This document shows, in pieces, positions 28,772-37,322 of a DNA stretch of 64,000 bases. Each line of letters opens with the position of its first letter. Within the stretch, counting starts at the first letter, position 1. The notes under the pieces are model-generated. The model ran no database searches, was not told the origin of the DNA, and saw only the letters and a program-made list of their open reading frames with translations. The stretch comes from Planomicrobium sp. CPCC 101079 (GTDB taxonomy: Bacteria; Bacillota; Bacilli; Bacillales_A; Planococcaceae): assembly GCF_007859275.1 (NCBI RefSeq), contig NZ_VOHC01000004.1, positions 1 to 64,000 of the forward strand. The letters are read 5' to 3'. Made by a program: the position numbers and the translations under genes.

Positions 28772-30075
28772 AGGAGTCCCTCCACTTTCCACGGGTAATC
28801 ATCTTCTCTTGTAAAGTATTTCAATTCTTTCATGTCTATTGGCAGCTTCTTTGACCGGATGGGCATGAGTCCGCTTTGGATAAAGCGGTCATGAACATTT
28901 TCTTTCCACATCCCAAGGCCAGAAACGTTCAGCATCTGCTTAAAGTGGAGAATCGGATCTTCCTCCATTCGTTCAAAAGTTCTTTTCCGGATAAAACTGA
29001 TCGGTTTGAATGGAAACGAATAAGCCAAAGCTGCCAAATGGCTGAGTTGAAGCACATGATCTGCACGTTTATAGCGGACTTTTTCGTACCACGCTAAATT
29101 TGCCGGATCGGTCTTTCCATTTTCGATCATATCCGCTGTCAACTCCCCCAGTATGTCCGCGTCTTGGATAGCCATGTTCATTCCTTCTCCGGCCATTGGA
29201 TGCACTGCATGCGCGGCATCTCCAATAATCGCTTTGTTTTCTTTCACGTATGAAGGCGCGTGGAACATGACCGGAATCATCAGCTGAATTTCTTTCCAGT
29301 CCGTCAACTTTTGGACATAGCCATCCACAATCGGCGCTAAATTCGTATACAATTTATGAAAATGGCTAATTGGTTTTTCTTTCAGCCGCTTGTAATCTCC
29401 CTGCGGAATCAAATAAACGCTTCTTACCGTTCCATTTGGCAAAGGAAACAAGCCCAGGAACCGGTTGTATGTAGAAACGATTTGTCCATCTGTAAACTTT
29501 TCATCACGAGGAAACGATACGGTTAAAAAATGGTGATTGTAAGTGGTTTGCTTCACTTCGATGCCCATCTCTTTCCGCGTTACAGAAGAACGACCTTCTG
29601 CACCAAAATAATATTTGGCTTCCACTTCGAATTGTTCTTTTCCTCTTTGCAGCAATGCTGTCTTTTTTGTGAAGCCTTTGCAAACAGTTCCCTTCAAGTA
29701 ATGAAATTGATGATGGGCCGAGGCGAGCTCCAGCATTAAAGCCTTCAGCTCTTCATGAGGCATCATATAAGAGGCATTGTATTTGCCAGGTAGCACACTA
29801 TAATCCATGAAGGATTGGTCTAGAACTTTCAATGAACTAGACAACTCGAGCATATCCAACACTTTAATTTGGTTGGAGCGTGCTTGGACTTCCGTGAAGA
29901 AGCCGAGGTCGTCAAAAACCTTCATGCTTTTTGGCTGCAGCAGTTCGCCTTTATAGGTAGTGGGTGCTTTTGTCTGCCGTTCCGCAAGTACAACATCTAC
30001 TCCCCGTTGCACCAATTTGAGTGCGAGCGTCAAGCCACCGATGCCGCCGCCGCTGATGAATACGTCTGTCTTCAT
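28768..30075 (-). CDS. FAD-dependent aromatic-type monooxygenase (UbiH/PHBH class)
   Basis: A 435-residue class A flavoprotein monooxygenase. The dinucleotide-binding motif is GGGIGGLTLAL at residues 8-18; the second FAD motif is AIIGDAAHAVHPMAGEGMNMAIQDA near residues 285-310 (quoted in part: GDAAHAVHP, GEGMNMAIQDA). An intermediate segment FGAEGRSSVTR corresponds to the DG motif, here with a Glu in place of the usual Asp. The start at 30075 is nine bases after AAGGGG; upstream in-frame starts overlap that site. It is coupled to a methyltransferase gene. Hydroxylation of an aromatic or quinone substrate is a family inference. Confidence 0.88.
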   Translation of the reverse strand: MKTDVFISGGGIGGLTLALKLVQRGVDVVLAERQTKAPTTYKGELLQPKSMKVFDDLGFFTEVQARSNQIKVLDMLELSSSLKVLDQSFMDYSVLPGKYNASYMMPHEELKALMLELASAHHQFHYLKGTVCKGFTKKTALLQRGKEQFEVEAKYYFGAEGRSSVTRKEMGIEVKQTTYNHHFLTVSFPRDEKFTDGQIVSTYNRFLGLFPLPNGTVRSVYLIPQGDYKRLKEKPISHFHKLYTNLAPIVDGYVQKLTDWKEIQLMIPVMFHAPSYVKENKAIIGDAAHAVHPMAGEGMNMAIQDADILGELTADMIENGKTDPANLAWYEKVRYKRADHVLQLSHLAALAYSFPFKPISFIRKRTFERMEEDPILHFKQMLNVSGLGMWKENVHDRFIQSGLMPIRSKKLPIDMKELKYFTREDDYPWKVEGLL

Positions 30076-30283
30076 ATTCCTCATCCCCTTCCTTTTCTGT
30101 ACCCGCATTTCAAGCATCAGGAAACATTTTATAGCACTGTGCATCCAGGGTGAATTCCATCGCCCTTCTGGTCTTGCTGAACAGATAGCGCTTATTGAAA
30201 TTTATTTTCTCAAATGCACCAATATACATTGCAGAGAATGATTGAATATTGCTACTATGAAAAAGATGAGAGGAGAGATACTA

Positions 30284-31516
30284 TTGACATCTTTTAATGA
30301 AAAATTATCACGATATGCTGAATTGGTTGTAAACGTTGGGGTCAATATCCAACCCGGCCAACCACTTTATATCGCAGCATCCATTGAAGCTGCACCTCTA
30401 GTACGCTTGATTGCAAAAAAAGCATATGAAAACGGCTCTAAACAAGTCCATATCGATTGGAACGATGACGAAACAAGCCGTCTTCGCTTTGAATTGGCGC
30501 CTGAAGATTCATTTTCGGAATTTCCTGCCTGGAAAGTTCAAGAGCGCGAGCAATTGGCTGAACAGGGCGCAGCGTTTCTCAGCATCGTTTCTCAAAGCCC
30601 GGATCTTTTGAAAGGCATTGACTCGAAACGGATTTCTGCAGCCCAAAAAGCGACTGGCACAGCTTTAAGCAAATATCGCCAAATGGTCCAATCGGATAAA
30701 GTCAGCTGGTCTGTTATTGCTGCGCCTTCTAAAGCATGGGCAGCGAAAGTTTTCCCGGACCTTGCTGAAGAAGCACAGGTTGAAGCACTATGGGAAGCGA
30801 TTTTCAAAGCAGTGCGCGCAGATCTTGATGAACCGGTTGAAGCATGGCTCACCCATGACAATACACTGCACACGAAAGTCGATTATTTAAACAGCAAAAA
30901 ATACACAAAACTTCACTACACGTCGCCAAACACCGACTTGGAAGTTGCTCTTCCTGATGGCCACCTTTGGTGCGGCGCAGGTTCGGTAAATGAAAAAGGA
31001 AATACATTCATGGCCAATATGCCGACTGAAGAAGTTTTTACAGTTCCGCATAGAACAGGCGTAAACGGGTATGTATCCAGTACAAAACCGCTTAGCTATG
31101 GCGGCAATATCATTGATGATTTTAAGATCACTTTCGAAAACGGCAAAATTATAGACATAACAGCCGCACAAGGAGAGGAAGTCTTAAAGCAGTTGGTGGA
31201 TTCGGATGAAGGATCTCATTTCCTAGGGGAAGTGGCACTGGTTCCGCATCAATCTCCGATTTCAGCATCGAACATTTTGTTTTACAACACGCTGTTCGAT
31301 GAAAATGCATCCAACCATTTCGCCATCGGCAGCGCATATGCATTCTGCCTTGAAGGCGGGAAAACGATGTCTTCCGAAGAGCTGTTAGAACACGGATTGA
31401 ACCAAAGCATCACCCACGTCGATTTCATGGTCGGCTCTGCCGAAATGGATATTGATGGCGTATTGGAAGATGGAACGCGTGAGCCGATTTTCAGAGGCGG
31501 CAATTGGGCTTTTTAA
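30284..31516 (+). CDS. ampS: Aminopeptidase AmpS, peptidase family M29 (copy 1)
   Basis: A 410-residue metallo-aminopeptidase of family M29. The C-terminal metal-binding core is visible in ANMPTEEVFTVPH, LGEVALVPH, FDENASNHFAIG, THVDFMVGS and the conserved ending REPIFRGGNWAF. The start is TTG 30284, eight bases after GAGGAGAG; an upstream TTG at 30242 has no site. A second M29 gene of similar length lies at 42221-43450, and the two share most of the motif segments, so they are clear paralogues. It is divergent from the monooxygenase operon. Role: release of N-terminal residues from peptides in the cytoplasm. Confidence 0.93.
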   Translation: MTSFNEKLSRYAELVVNVGVNIQPGQPLYIAASIEAAPLVRLIAKKAYENGSKQVHIDWNDDETSRLRFELAPEDSFSEFPAWKVQEREQLAEQGAAFLSIVSQSPDLLKGIDSKRISAAQKATGTALSKYRQMVQSDKVSWSVIAAPSKAWAAKVFPDLAEEAQVEALWEAIFKAVRADLDEPVEAWLTHDNTLHTKVDYLNSKKYTKLHYTSPNTDLEVALPDGHLWCGAGSVNEKGNTFMANMPTEEVFTVPHRTGVNGYVSSTKPLSYGGNIIDDFKITFENGKIIDITAAQGEEVLKQLVDSDEGSHFLGEVALVPHQSPISASNILFYNTLFDENASNHFAIGSAYAFCLEGGKTMSSEELLEHGLNQSITHVDFMVGSAEMDIDGVLEDGTREPIFRGGNWAF

Positions 31517-31534
31517 GGTTCTGAAAATCGACAC

Positions 31535-31563
31535 TTAATTTTCTGTTGGTTTTTCGGTATAAT
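31535..31563 (+). promoter_or_regulatory. Promoter of the 54-residue gene
   Basis: A perfect -10 TATAAT (31558-31563) with a weak TTAATT (31535-31540) 17 bases upstream; about 40 bases before the ATG. Confidence 0.45.
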
Positions 31564-31602
31564 GACTATTGATGATTATAAACAGGAGAGGAGTTATCCT
31601 AT

Positions 31603-31767
31603 ATGATTTATGGCATTACAGTCACCCTTGGATTCATGGTCGTAATCGGTTTGTTTTTCGTAACACTTATGCATTTTCTTGGAAAAGAACTGCATTCGCA
31701 TGATGCAGAGCATGTTGATCCGATTCCTGAAAAGACATATCAAGCATATAAAGAGGAGCGTTTATAA
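31603..31767 (+). CDS. Small single-pass membrane protein, 54 residues
   Basis: A small gene with AGGAGAGGAG upstream of ATG 31603. The protein has one hydrophobic segment at residues 3-28 (ITVTLGFMVVIGLFFVTLMHF) and a polar tail with HSHDAEHVDP and KTYQAYKEERL. I do not recognise the family. The stop codon lies in the loop of a terminator hairpin (GAGCG/CGCTC plus T8), which supports a real, independently transcribed gene. Orientation and role are unknown. The two His pairs and acidic residues in the tail could bind a metal, but this is speculation. Confidence 0.7.
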   Translation: MIYGITVTLGFMVVIGLFFVTLMHFLGKELHSHDAEHVDPIPEKTYQAYKEERL

Positions 31768-31780
31768 CGCTCTTTTTTTT
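31756..31780 (+). terminator. Terminator overlapping the stop codon of the 54-residue gene
   Basis: GAGCG/CGCTC stem with a seven-base loop TTTATAA that contains the stop codon, followed by eight T. Confidence 0.75.
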
Positions 31781-31982
31781 ATTGAAAATGACATATATTT
31801 AACAAGAATAATACAATATGATTTCAAAACGATTACAAAATAGATTTATATACCCATTTTTCCCACTAAAAAATTACCTTAAGTCCCTCGTAATGTTACA
31901 AAAAAATTCCCCTCTTCTTTTCTCTGTTTTTTCCATGGTAAAATGCGAAAGGAACTTGTTTTATAATAGGAGGAGTTTGTCC

Positions 31983-32990
31983 ATGTTTGCTGCAACAGAT
32001 ATCGGTATTGATTTAGGAACCGCAAATATTTTAGTATATACAAAATCGAAAGGCATCATTTTGAACGAGCCTTCGGTTGTTGCTTTAGATACAAAAACAG
32101 GAAAAGTGCTTGCAATCGGAGAAGATGCAAAAGCGATGATGGGAAAAACACCCGGACATATCCGAGTTGTCCGCCCACTCAAAGATGGCGTCATTGCCGA
32201 TTTCGAAGTGACCACTGACCTATTAAAAATTATTATGCAAAAAACAGCGAAAATTATGGGAGGCGCATTCCGCAAACCGAATGTCATGATTTGTACTCCT
32301 TGCGGCGCCACCTCAGTAGAGCGCCGGGCAATTCACGATGCTGCAAAGCAAAGCGGCGCTAAAAACGTTCATCTGATTGAAGAACCAGTCGCAGCTGCAA
32401 TCGGCTCAGACCTGCCAGTCAGCGAACCGATCGCAAGCGTTATCGTCGACATCGGCGGCGGCACGACGGAAGTCGGAATCATTTCTTTTGGCGGCGTGGT
32501 ATCGTCCAACACAGTAAAAGTAGCCGGCGACCGTATGGATGAAGACATTATTCAATATGTCCGCAAACATTATAATGTGTTAATTGGAGAGCCTACTGCT
32601 GAAAAAATCAAAAAAGAAATCGGTTATGCCCTTATTCCACATAAAGCAGAAACCTTGGAAATTCGTGGACGTGATGTCATGACAGGATTGCCGAAAGTTG
32701 TCACATTGACATCTACTGAAATTCAGGAAACGTTGAAAGAGTCATTGTCATCAATCTTAGAGTGCATTCGTGCGACTCTTGAAAATTGCCCTGCTGAACT
32801 GTCAGGTGACATCGTTGACCAAGGGGTCGTAATTTCTGGCGGCGGCGCACTTTTAAAAGGCATGCAGCAATGGCTCTCAGAAGAAATTTCTGTCCCAGTC
32901 CACACTGCTCCACAACCGCTTGAATCTGTTGCTATTGGCACTGGACGTTCTCTAGTTATGATGAACAAACTCGAACGAATCTCGAGATAA
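31983..32990 (+). CDS. mreBH: Cell-shape actin homologue MreBH
   Basis: A 335-residue MreB-family protein that polymerises under the membrane and guides cell-wall synthesis. ATP-binding actin motifs are [13 protein letters not shown] at residues 6-18, [14 protein letters not shown] (phosphate 2) and [12 protein letters not shown] (adenosine). It resembles B. subtilis MreBH more than MreB or Mbl in the TANILVY and PVSEPIASV stretches. The start at 31983 has AGGAGG upstream; an in-frame extension to 31818 is not supported. As in B. subtilis it stands alone, away from mreBCD. I could not confirm a SigI promoter upstream. Confidence 0.9.
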   Translation: MFAATDIGIDLGTANILVYTKSKGIILNEPSVVALDTKTGKVLAIGEDAKAMMGKTPGHIRVVRPLKDGVIADFEVTTDLLKIIMQKTAKIMGGAFRKPNVMICTPCGATSVERRAIHDAAKQSGAKNVHLIEEPVAAAIGSDLPVSEPIASVIVDIGGGTTEVGIISFGGVVSSNTVKVAGDRMDEDIIQYVRKHYNVLIGEPTAEKIKKEIGYALIPHKAETLEIRGRDVMTGLPKVVTLTSTEIQETLKESLSSILECIRATLENCPAELSGDIVDQGVVISGGGALLKGMQQWLSEEISVPVHTAPQPLESVAIGTGRSLVMMNKLERISR

Positions 32991-32992
32991 TG

Positions 32993-33025
32993 AAAAACCG
33001 AAAGCTTGTGGCTTTCGGTTTTTTT
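32993..33025. terminator. Terminator of mreBH
   Basis: A 13-bp stem AAAAACCGAAAGC with a five-base loop and T-run, three bases after the mreBH stop. Confidence 0.92.
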
Positions 33026-33093
33026 GCTCTTCATTCGTCTTTTTCTAAACTTTAGATTAAAATATAGGAGAAGAAAGCCGAGGAGGAATCACA

Positions 33094-33657
33094 ATGTCAA
33101 TGTTGGAAGAAATTTTAGCGTATAACGATGAGTTTGTAACGGAGAAGAAGTACGAGCAATTTATCACGACTAAATTTCCTGATAAAAAAATCGTTATATT
33201 AACGTGTATGGATACCCGTTTGTTCGAACTGCTGCCAAAAGCAATGAATTTGAAAAACGGAGACGTGAAAATTGTAAAAAGTGCAGGAGCTGTCATCAAT
33301 CATCCGTTCGGTGGAATTATGCGCAGCTTGTTTGTCGCTGTTTATGAATTAGGGGCAGATGAAATTTACATAATTGGCCATCACGACTGCGGCATGTCAG
33401 CAATTGATCCGGATTCTGTCCTCGAAAAAATGAAAACAAGAGGAATTGATAAGGAAACAATCGAAATGGTCGAATACTCAGGAGTTAACCTAGAACAATG
33501 GCTGCGCGGATTTGACAATGTAAACGAGAGCGTTCGCCACAGCGTCAGCATGGTCAAAAACCATCCATTGATGGACCGTTCCGTTCCTGTTCATGGATTG
33601 GTCATCGATCCAAGAACCGGCAAACTGGATTTGGTTGTGAATGGAAACGAAAAATAA
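33094..33657 (+). CDS. Beta-carbonic anhydrase (YtiB-like)
   Basis: A 187-residue zinc enzyme interconverting CO2 and bicarbonate. The zinc and active-site residues are visible in CMDTRLFE (Cys, Asp-Arg dyad) and HHDCGM (His, Cys). The N-terminal YNDEFVTEKKYEQF helix and the length match the short YtiB/YvdA class of Bacillales. The ATG follows GAGGAGG. It is a single gene followed directly by a terminator that is duplicated 508 bases downstream. Confidence 0.92.
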   Translation: MSMLEEILAYNDEFVTEKKYEQFITTKFPDKKIVILTCMDTRLFELLPKAMNLKNGDVKIVKSAGAVINHPFGGIMRSLFVAVYELGADEIYIIGHHDCGMSAIDPDSVLEKMKTRGIDKETIEMVEYSGVNLEQWLRGFDNVNESVRHSVSMVKNHPLMDRSVPVHGLVIDPRTGKLDLVVNGNEK

Positions 33658-33663
33658 AAAATG

Positions 33664-33692
33664 AAAACCGCTGAGAAATTCTCAGCGGTTTT
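33664..33692. terminator. Terminator after the carbonic anhydrase gene (copy 1 of a duplicate)
   Basis: A 29-base hairpin with arms AAAACCGCTGAGAA and TTCTCAGCGGTTTT, six bases after the stop. Exactly the same 29 bases occur at 34172-34200. Confidence 0.93.
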
Positions 33693-33719
33693 AGCTTGTT
33701 GGTGAAGTCGGATAGCTAA

Positions 33720-33905
33720 TCATTGCTCTTCAGCCGGACGCTTGGCGCGGACGAGCATTGAGCCGCTTCGGCGCTTTCGCTCCTGCAGGGTCTCAACCAG
33801 CTCGCGTTCCCGCTGGAAGCGTATTGGGCGAAAGGAGTTCGGCCAGTACGTTTGCGACGAAGCGCTTGCGCTGCAGGAGCAGTCGGTCTTCCGCCGGCTT
33901 CCGAC
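33720..33905. repeat. GC-rich palindromic intergenic element
   Basis: A stretch clearly richer in G and C than its surroundings, with nested complementary segments (CGCTCCTGCAGGGTCTCA and the GCTGCAGGAGCAGTC region; CGGCGC runs). A 62-residue reading frame on the minus strand is an artefact of composition. I take it as one or two overlapped dispersed repeat elements in the 532-base gap between the carbonic anhydrase and dinB genes, which otherwise holds no gene. Confidence 0.5.
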
Positions 33906-34021
33906 CATTCACACTGGTTAGTCTACTTGGTGTGTCTATTGAAGAAAAAGAATTAAATAGGGTTGTACCGGCTAAGGAAAGCTGCTTGTTCCGTCATTAC
34001 CTATGCCTCTTTGGCTATGGA

Positions 34022-34126
34022 GCAATACAGCGAAGACGCCTGCGGGATAGCGAAGGGCCGAAATCCACTCGGGCGCCAGTCCCGAGTTAGTTCGGCACGA
34101 GCCCGCGGAAAGCGAAGATGTATTGC
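34022..34126. repeat. Dispersed palindromic repeat, GCAATACA...TGTATTGC type
   Basis: About 105 bases bounded by inverted GCAATACA (34022-34029) and TGTATTGC (34119-34126), with inner CCTGCGGGATAGCGAAGG and CCCGCGGAAAGCGAAG segments. Repeats with this wording (CTCCTGCGGG ... GGAAAGCGAAG) are scattered in many Bacillales genomes; that statement is from general knowledge. Confidence 0.6.
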
Positions 34127-34171
34127 GGAATAGCAATCATGACACTTCTTTAATTGCCCAAGTATTAAAAC

Positions 34172-34200
34172 AAAACCGCTGAGAAATTCTCAGCGGTTTT
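34172..34200. terminator. Terminator overlapping the dinB stop (copy 2 of a duplicate)
   Basis: Identical over 29 bases to 33664-33692. On the minus strand the dinB stop codon TGA is part of the first arm (CGC TGA GAA), and the following TTTTG gives the tail. Confidence 0.93.
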
Positions 34201-34672
34201 TATGTGCATAATAGTAATAATCCAGCAAGGTCCCTTCTTTGCCAAATTGGCGCAGAAGCGAAGTGATTTGCCCTCTATGATACGTGGCATGATTTATAAG
34301 TGAAAACAGCATTTCTTCGCGTGTGTTCTCGAAATCATCGCCTCTTGTATTTTTGAACTTCAACAGTTCCTGCCAGTGTTCGTCCGGCAGAGACGCAAAA
34401 TACAATTCCATTTCAGCATGCAGCAGCATAACTGATTCTTTCGCTTTTTCAATTGTCGAGACGTCCAAGCGTTCGAATGCCGGTTGTTCAATGCCGTGCA
34501 TTCTTAAGAACCAAAGCCTTTCCACCCCGAGGATATGTTCTATTGTTTTTTGGATGGAAGTAAATGAATTTAATCCTTCACGTCTGTAAATTTCTTCTTC
34601 AAAAGTTTGAATATGATCCAGACAGGCTAAAGCGGCCCATTTATGATATGAAAAAAGCTTGTCCTTATTCAT
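34190..34672 (-). CDS. DinB-family protein
   Basis: A 160-residue four-helix-bundle protein of the DinB/YfiT-like family, putative metal-dependent thiol-S-transferases or hydrolases. The three metal histidines are probably His20 or nearby in the first helix region (ACLDHIQTF), His46-47 in KTIEHILGVERLW and His130 in LINHATYHRGQI. The last residues and the stop are encoded by the terminator stem, so the C-terminus (HKNR) may be determined by the duplicated terminator. GAAGGTG lies before the ATG. Substrate unknown; bacillithiol-dependent chemistry is possible. Confidence 0.85.
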   Translation of the reverse strand: MNKDKLFSYHKWAALACLDHIQTFEEEIYRREGLNSFTSIQKTIEHILGVERLWFLRMHGIEQPAFERLDVSTIEKAKESVMLLHAEMELYFASLPDEHWQELLKFKNTRGDDFENTREEMLFSLINHATYHRGQITSLLRQFGKEGTLLDYYYYAHKNR

Positions 34673-34756
34673 CCCACACCTTCTTTCGCTTTGTCCCTAT
34701 TCAAAAAACCATCTTTTTATTTCTTTCCACCATCTTTTATAGGCGGCCTTCCCCTT

Positions 34757-35305
34757 TCAAAACTCACTCTCAAGCAGCGCAAAATGGAAATGATCTTCCC
34801 ATATACCGTTGATGTGCAGAAATTCCCTCAGCAGCCCTTCATTTTGAAATCCAGACTTCTGGAGCACCCGAATCGAGCCTAAATTGCGGGGGGATACATA
34901 AGCTTCCAACCGGTGAAGGCGCAATTGTTCAAATCCAAAAGCAACTATAAGGCGAACTGCCTCTGTCGCTATTCCCCTCCCGATATATGCTTCATCAATT
35001 GAATATCCGACGAGTGCACTCAAGAAAGGCAGCCGTTTGATGCCGTACATTGAGATATGGCCAATCAGGCGGTTGGAGCCATGTTCGAATATCCCAAAAC
35101 TATATTCCCGGTTTTCCCGCGCCTGGTAAATGGCTTCCCTTATTTTTTCCCTCTGGACTGCAACTGTAAAATAACTGTCCCGATGGCGTGGTTCATAGAT
35201 GGCCCAGTAATCCCGGTTGCGGAGGAGCAGCTGTACCATCTCCTCCGCATCATCTACAGCCAAAGTCCGGAGATAACATGTCCGGCCATTAAATAGCAAA
35301 CTCAT
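34757..35305 (-). CDS. GNAT N-acetyltransferase, RimJ/RimL type
   Basis: A 182-residue GNAT acetyltransferase. The acetyl-CoA pyrophosphate loop is in DEAYIGRGIATEAVRL, and the later RLEAYVSPRNLGSIRVLQKSGFQNEG is the hallmark of the ribosomal-protein alanine acetyltransferase-like branch (RimJ/YdaF/YjcK). The target may be a ribosomal protein N-terminus, other proteins or small amines. Its ATG is two bases after the pepF stop, so it is co-transcribed with pepF. Confidence 0.88.
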   Translation of the reverse strand: MSLLFNGRTCYLRTLAVDDAEEMVQLLLRNRDYWAIYEPRHRDSYFTVAVQREKIREAIYQARENREYSFGIFEHGSNRLIGHISMYGIKRLPFLSALVGYSIDEAYIGRGIATEAVRLIVAFGFEQLRLHRLEAYVSPRNLGSIRVLQKSGFQNEGLLREFLHINGIWEDHFHFALLESEF

Positions 35306-35306
35306 A

Positions 35307-37106
35307 TCATTCCACAGAAGACGTCAATGCGATGAATTCTTCTGCGTCTTTCACACATAAAGCTATTCCTTTTTCCCAGAACGCTTGTTGTGTGATGTCT
35401 TCGCCCAAATGCTTCATCGCCAAGTCTTCAGCTGTCATAATTGCCGTATCGCGCAGAAGGGCCATGTACTTCTCTTCAAATCCAGTTCCTTCTTCTAGCG
35501 CTTTTGCGTAAATGCTAAGAGAGAACAAATAGCCGAAAGTGTACGGGAAGTTGTAGAACGGCACATCCGTGATATAAAAATGCAGCTTTGATGCCCAGAA
35601 GTGAGGATGCGTTGAGCTAAGCCCGCCGGCAAAACCTTCTTGCTGCGCTTCTTCCATCAGTTCGTTCAAGCGCTCTGCCGAAACGACACCCTTTTTGCGT
35701 TCTTCGTAGAAACGGGTTTCAAACAAGAAACGGGAGTGGATGTTCATAAAAAATGCCACGCTTCTTTGCAATTTGTCTTCAAGCAACGCAAGTTTCTCTT
35801 CATTTGTTTCGGCATTCTTCACCGCTGCATCTGCAACGATCATTTCCGCGAATGTAGAAGCTGTTTCCGCCACATTCATTGCATATGAACGGTTCAATGA
35901 ATGGACAGGACGCAAGGCATACGTATGGAAAGCATGCCCTAATTCATGCGCAAGCGTCGCCACATTCGACATTGATCCGCTATAGGTCATGAAAATACGG
36001 GATTCTTCAGTCAACGGCAGCCCTGTGCAAAAACCGCCTGGGCGTTTGTTCGGGCGGTCCTCCGCTTCAATCCAGCCTTTTTCAAAAGCCTGTTCTGCAA
36101 ATTTCGCAAGCTCTGGGCCAAATTTTTCGAAATGCTTTAAAATGAACTCGGCTCCTTCTTGGTAAGAAAATTGCTGAGTGCTTTCCGTTACAGGAGCGTC
36201 GACGTCGTACCAGTCAAGGCCATCTTTTCCAAGCATTGCTCCTTTTTTATTCAAATACTCAACAAAAGGCTGCTTGTTCTTGCTGATTGCCCCCCACATA
36301 GCATTTAAAGTTTCTTCTTTCATGCGGTTAATATGAAGCGGTTCTTGAAGCGGATTTTCCCATCCGCGCTTGTCGTATACCGCTAAGCGGAAACCAGCGA
36401 TCGAATTCAGCGTTTTAGCGAAGAATTCCTCTTTTTCAGTCCATGCCGCTTCCAGCTTTTCATACGATTCCTGGCGCACAGCTGCATCTGAGTGAGAGCT
36501 TAAATTGTTTGCTTGTCCGACTGATAGAACTTTTTCTTTTCCGTCTACTGTCATCGTGATTTTAATTTCGCCAACGAGCATATCATACAATTGGCTCCAG
36601 CCATGATAGCCATCCACACTCAATGCAGTAATCAGGTTTTCTTCTTTTTCAGACAGCTGCATTTTCGCTTCTTCGCGCCATTCGTTCAGCAAAAAGCCGA
36701 ATTCGCGAAGCGATTGGTCTTCCAGCAAGTTTGTCCATACATCGTCTTCTGTCTTGGCTAAATCCTGTTGGACTTTTTGTACGGCTGATTGAAAACGCGC
36801 GCCCAGCGATGAAGCTTCGCTTTGCAGCAACGCCGCTTTTTTATCTTCAGTATCTTGCGCCATCAAACAACCGATAAATGCATCGGATTGATGCAGATGA
36901 AGCATTGTATTTTTAACTTCTTCGAGCAGACGAACAACTTGCTCTGCATCTTCTTTTGATGCCGGCACTTGGAAATTTCGGGCCAACGTTTCAAACTCAT
37001 CCAATTTTGGTCCAGCGTTTTCCATATGTAATCTTAGTTCCTTAGAATTGCTGCCTCCTGGAAACAGCACATCCAAATCCCAGACTTCAGAGAATTTAAC
37101 TGTCAT
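35307..37106 (-). CDS. pepF: Oligoendopeptidase F family (M3)
   Basis: A 599-residue metalloendopeptidase that cuts cytoplasmic oligopeptides. The zinc motif HELGHAFH lies near residue 385, with the third ligand Glu in the following helix (NVAETASTFAE). The last third contains the conserved FGYLFSLSIYAK segment. The start at 37106 has AGGAGG upstream; an in-frame extension to 37208 is not supported. Family M3B, PepF/M3 clade by length and motifs. It is followed directly by the GNAT gene. Confidence 0.93.
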   Translation of the reverse strand: MTVKFSEVWDLDVLFPGGSNSKELRLHMENAGPKLDEFETLARNFQVPASKEDAEQVVRLLEEVKNTMLHLHQSDAFIGCLMAQDTEDKKAALLQSEASSLGARFQSAVQKVQQDLAKTEDDVWTNLLEDQSLREFGFLLNEWREEAKMQLSEKEENLITALSVDGYHGWSQLYDMLVGEIKITMTVDGKEKVLSVGQANNLSSHSDAAVRQESYEKLEAAWTEKEEFFAKTLNSIAGFRLAVYDKRGWENPLQEPLHINRMKEETLNAMWGAISKNKQPFVEYLNKKGAMLGKDGLDWYDVDAPVTESTQQFSYQEGAEFILKHFEKFGPELAKFAEQAFEKGWIEAEDRPNKRPGGFCTGLPLTEESRIFMTYSGSMSNVATLAHELGHAFHTYALRPVHSLNRSYAMNVAETASTFAEMIVADAAVKNAETNEEKLALLEDKLQRSVAFFMNIHSRFLFETRFYEERKKGVVSAERLNELMEEAQQEGFAGGLSSTHPHFWASKLHFYITDVPFYNFPYTFGYLFSLSIYAKALEEGTGFEEKYMALLRDTAIMTAEDLAMKHLGEDITQQAFWEKGIALCVKDAEEFIALTSSVE

Positions 37107-37271
37107 TGCCTTTCCTCCTACTAAACTTAATTTTCTAAAAACAATTATAAGTATATCACTGTTGGAAATTTGGTGAAATAAAATCCGCTTCCGAAAAGTG
37201 GAAAACAATCGAATATTGTTCCAACTTTTTCACTTTTACTAGTATTATGGGTTTTTCTAGGAAATTGATAT

Positions 37272-37300
37272 TTGTTGAACCGAATAAGGACAGGTATACT
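37272..37300 (+). promoter_or_regulatory. Promoter of tspO
   Basis: TTGTTG (37272-37277) and TATACT (37295-37300) with a 17-base spacer, 22 bases before the tspO ATG. Confidence 0.6.
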
Positions 37301-37322
37301 GAATATTAAGGAGGGATCTCTA

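Noticed and set aside
31860..31982. SigI promoter upstream of mreBH
   Set aside because: C-rich and CGAA words exist but are not at the spacing of a SigI promoter; I could not support it.
33720..33908. 62-residue Arg/Ser/Glu-rich minus-strand frame
   Set aside because: It lies wholly in a GC-rich palindromic element, has no ribosome-binding site and no protein-like character.
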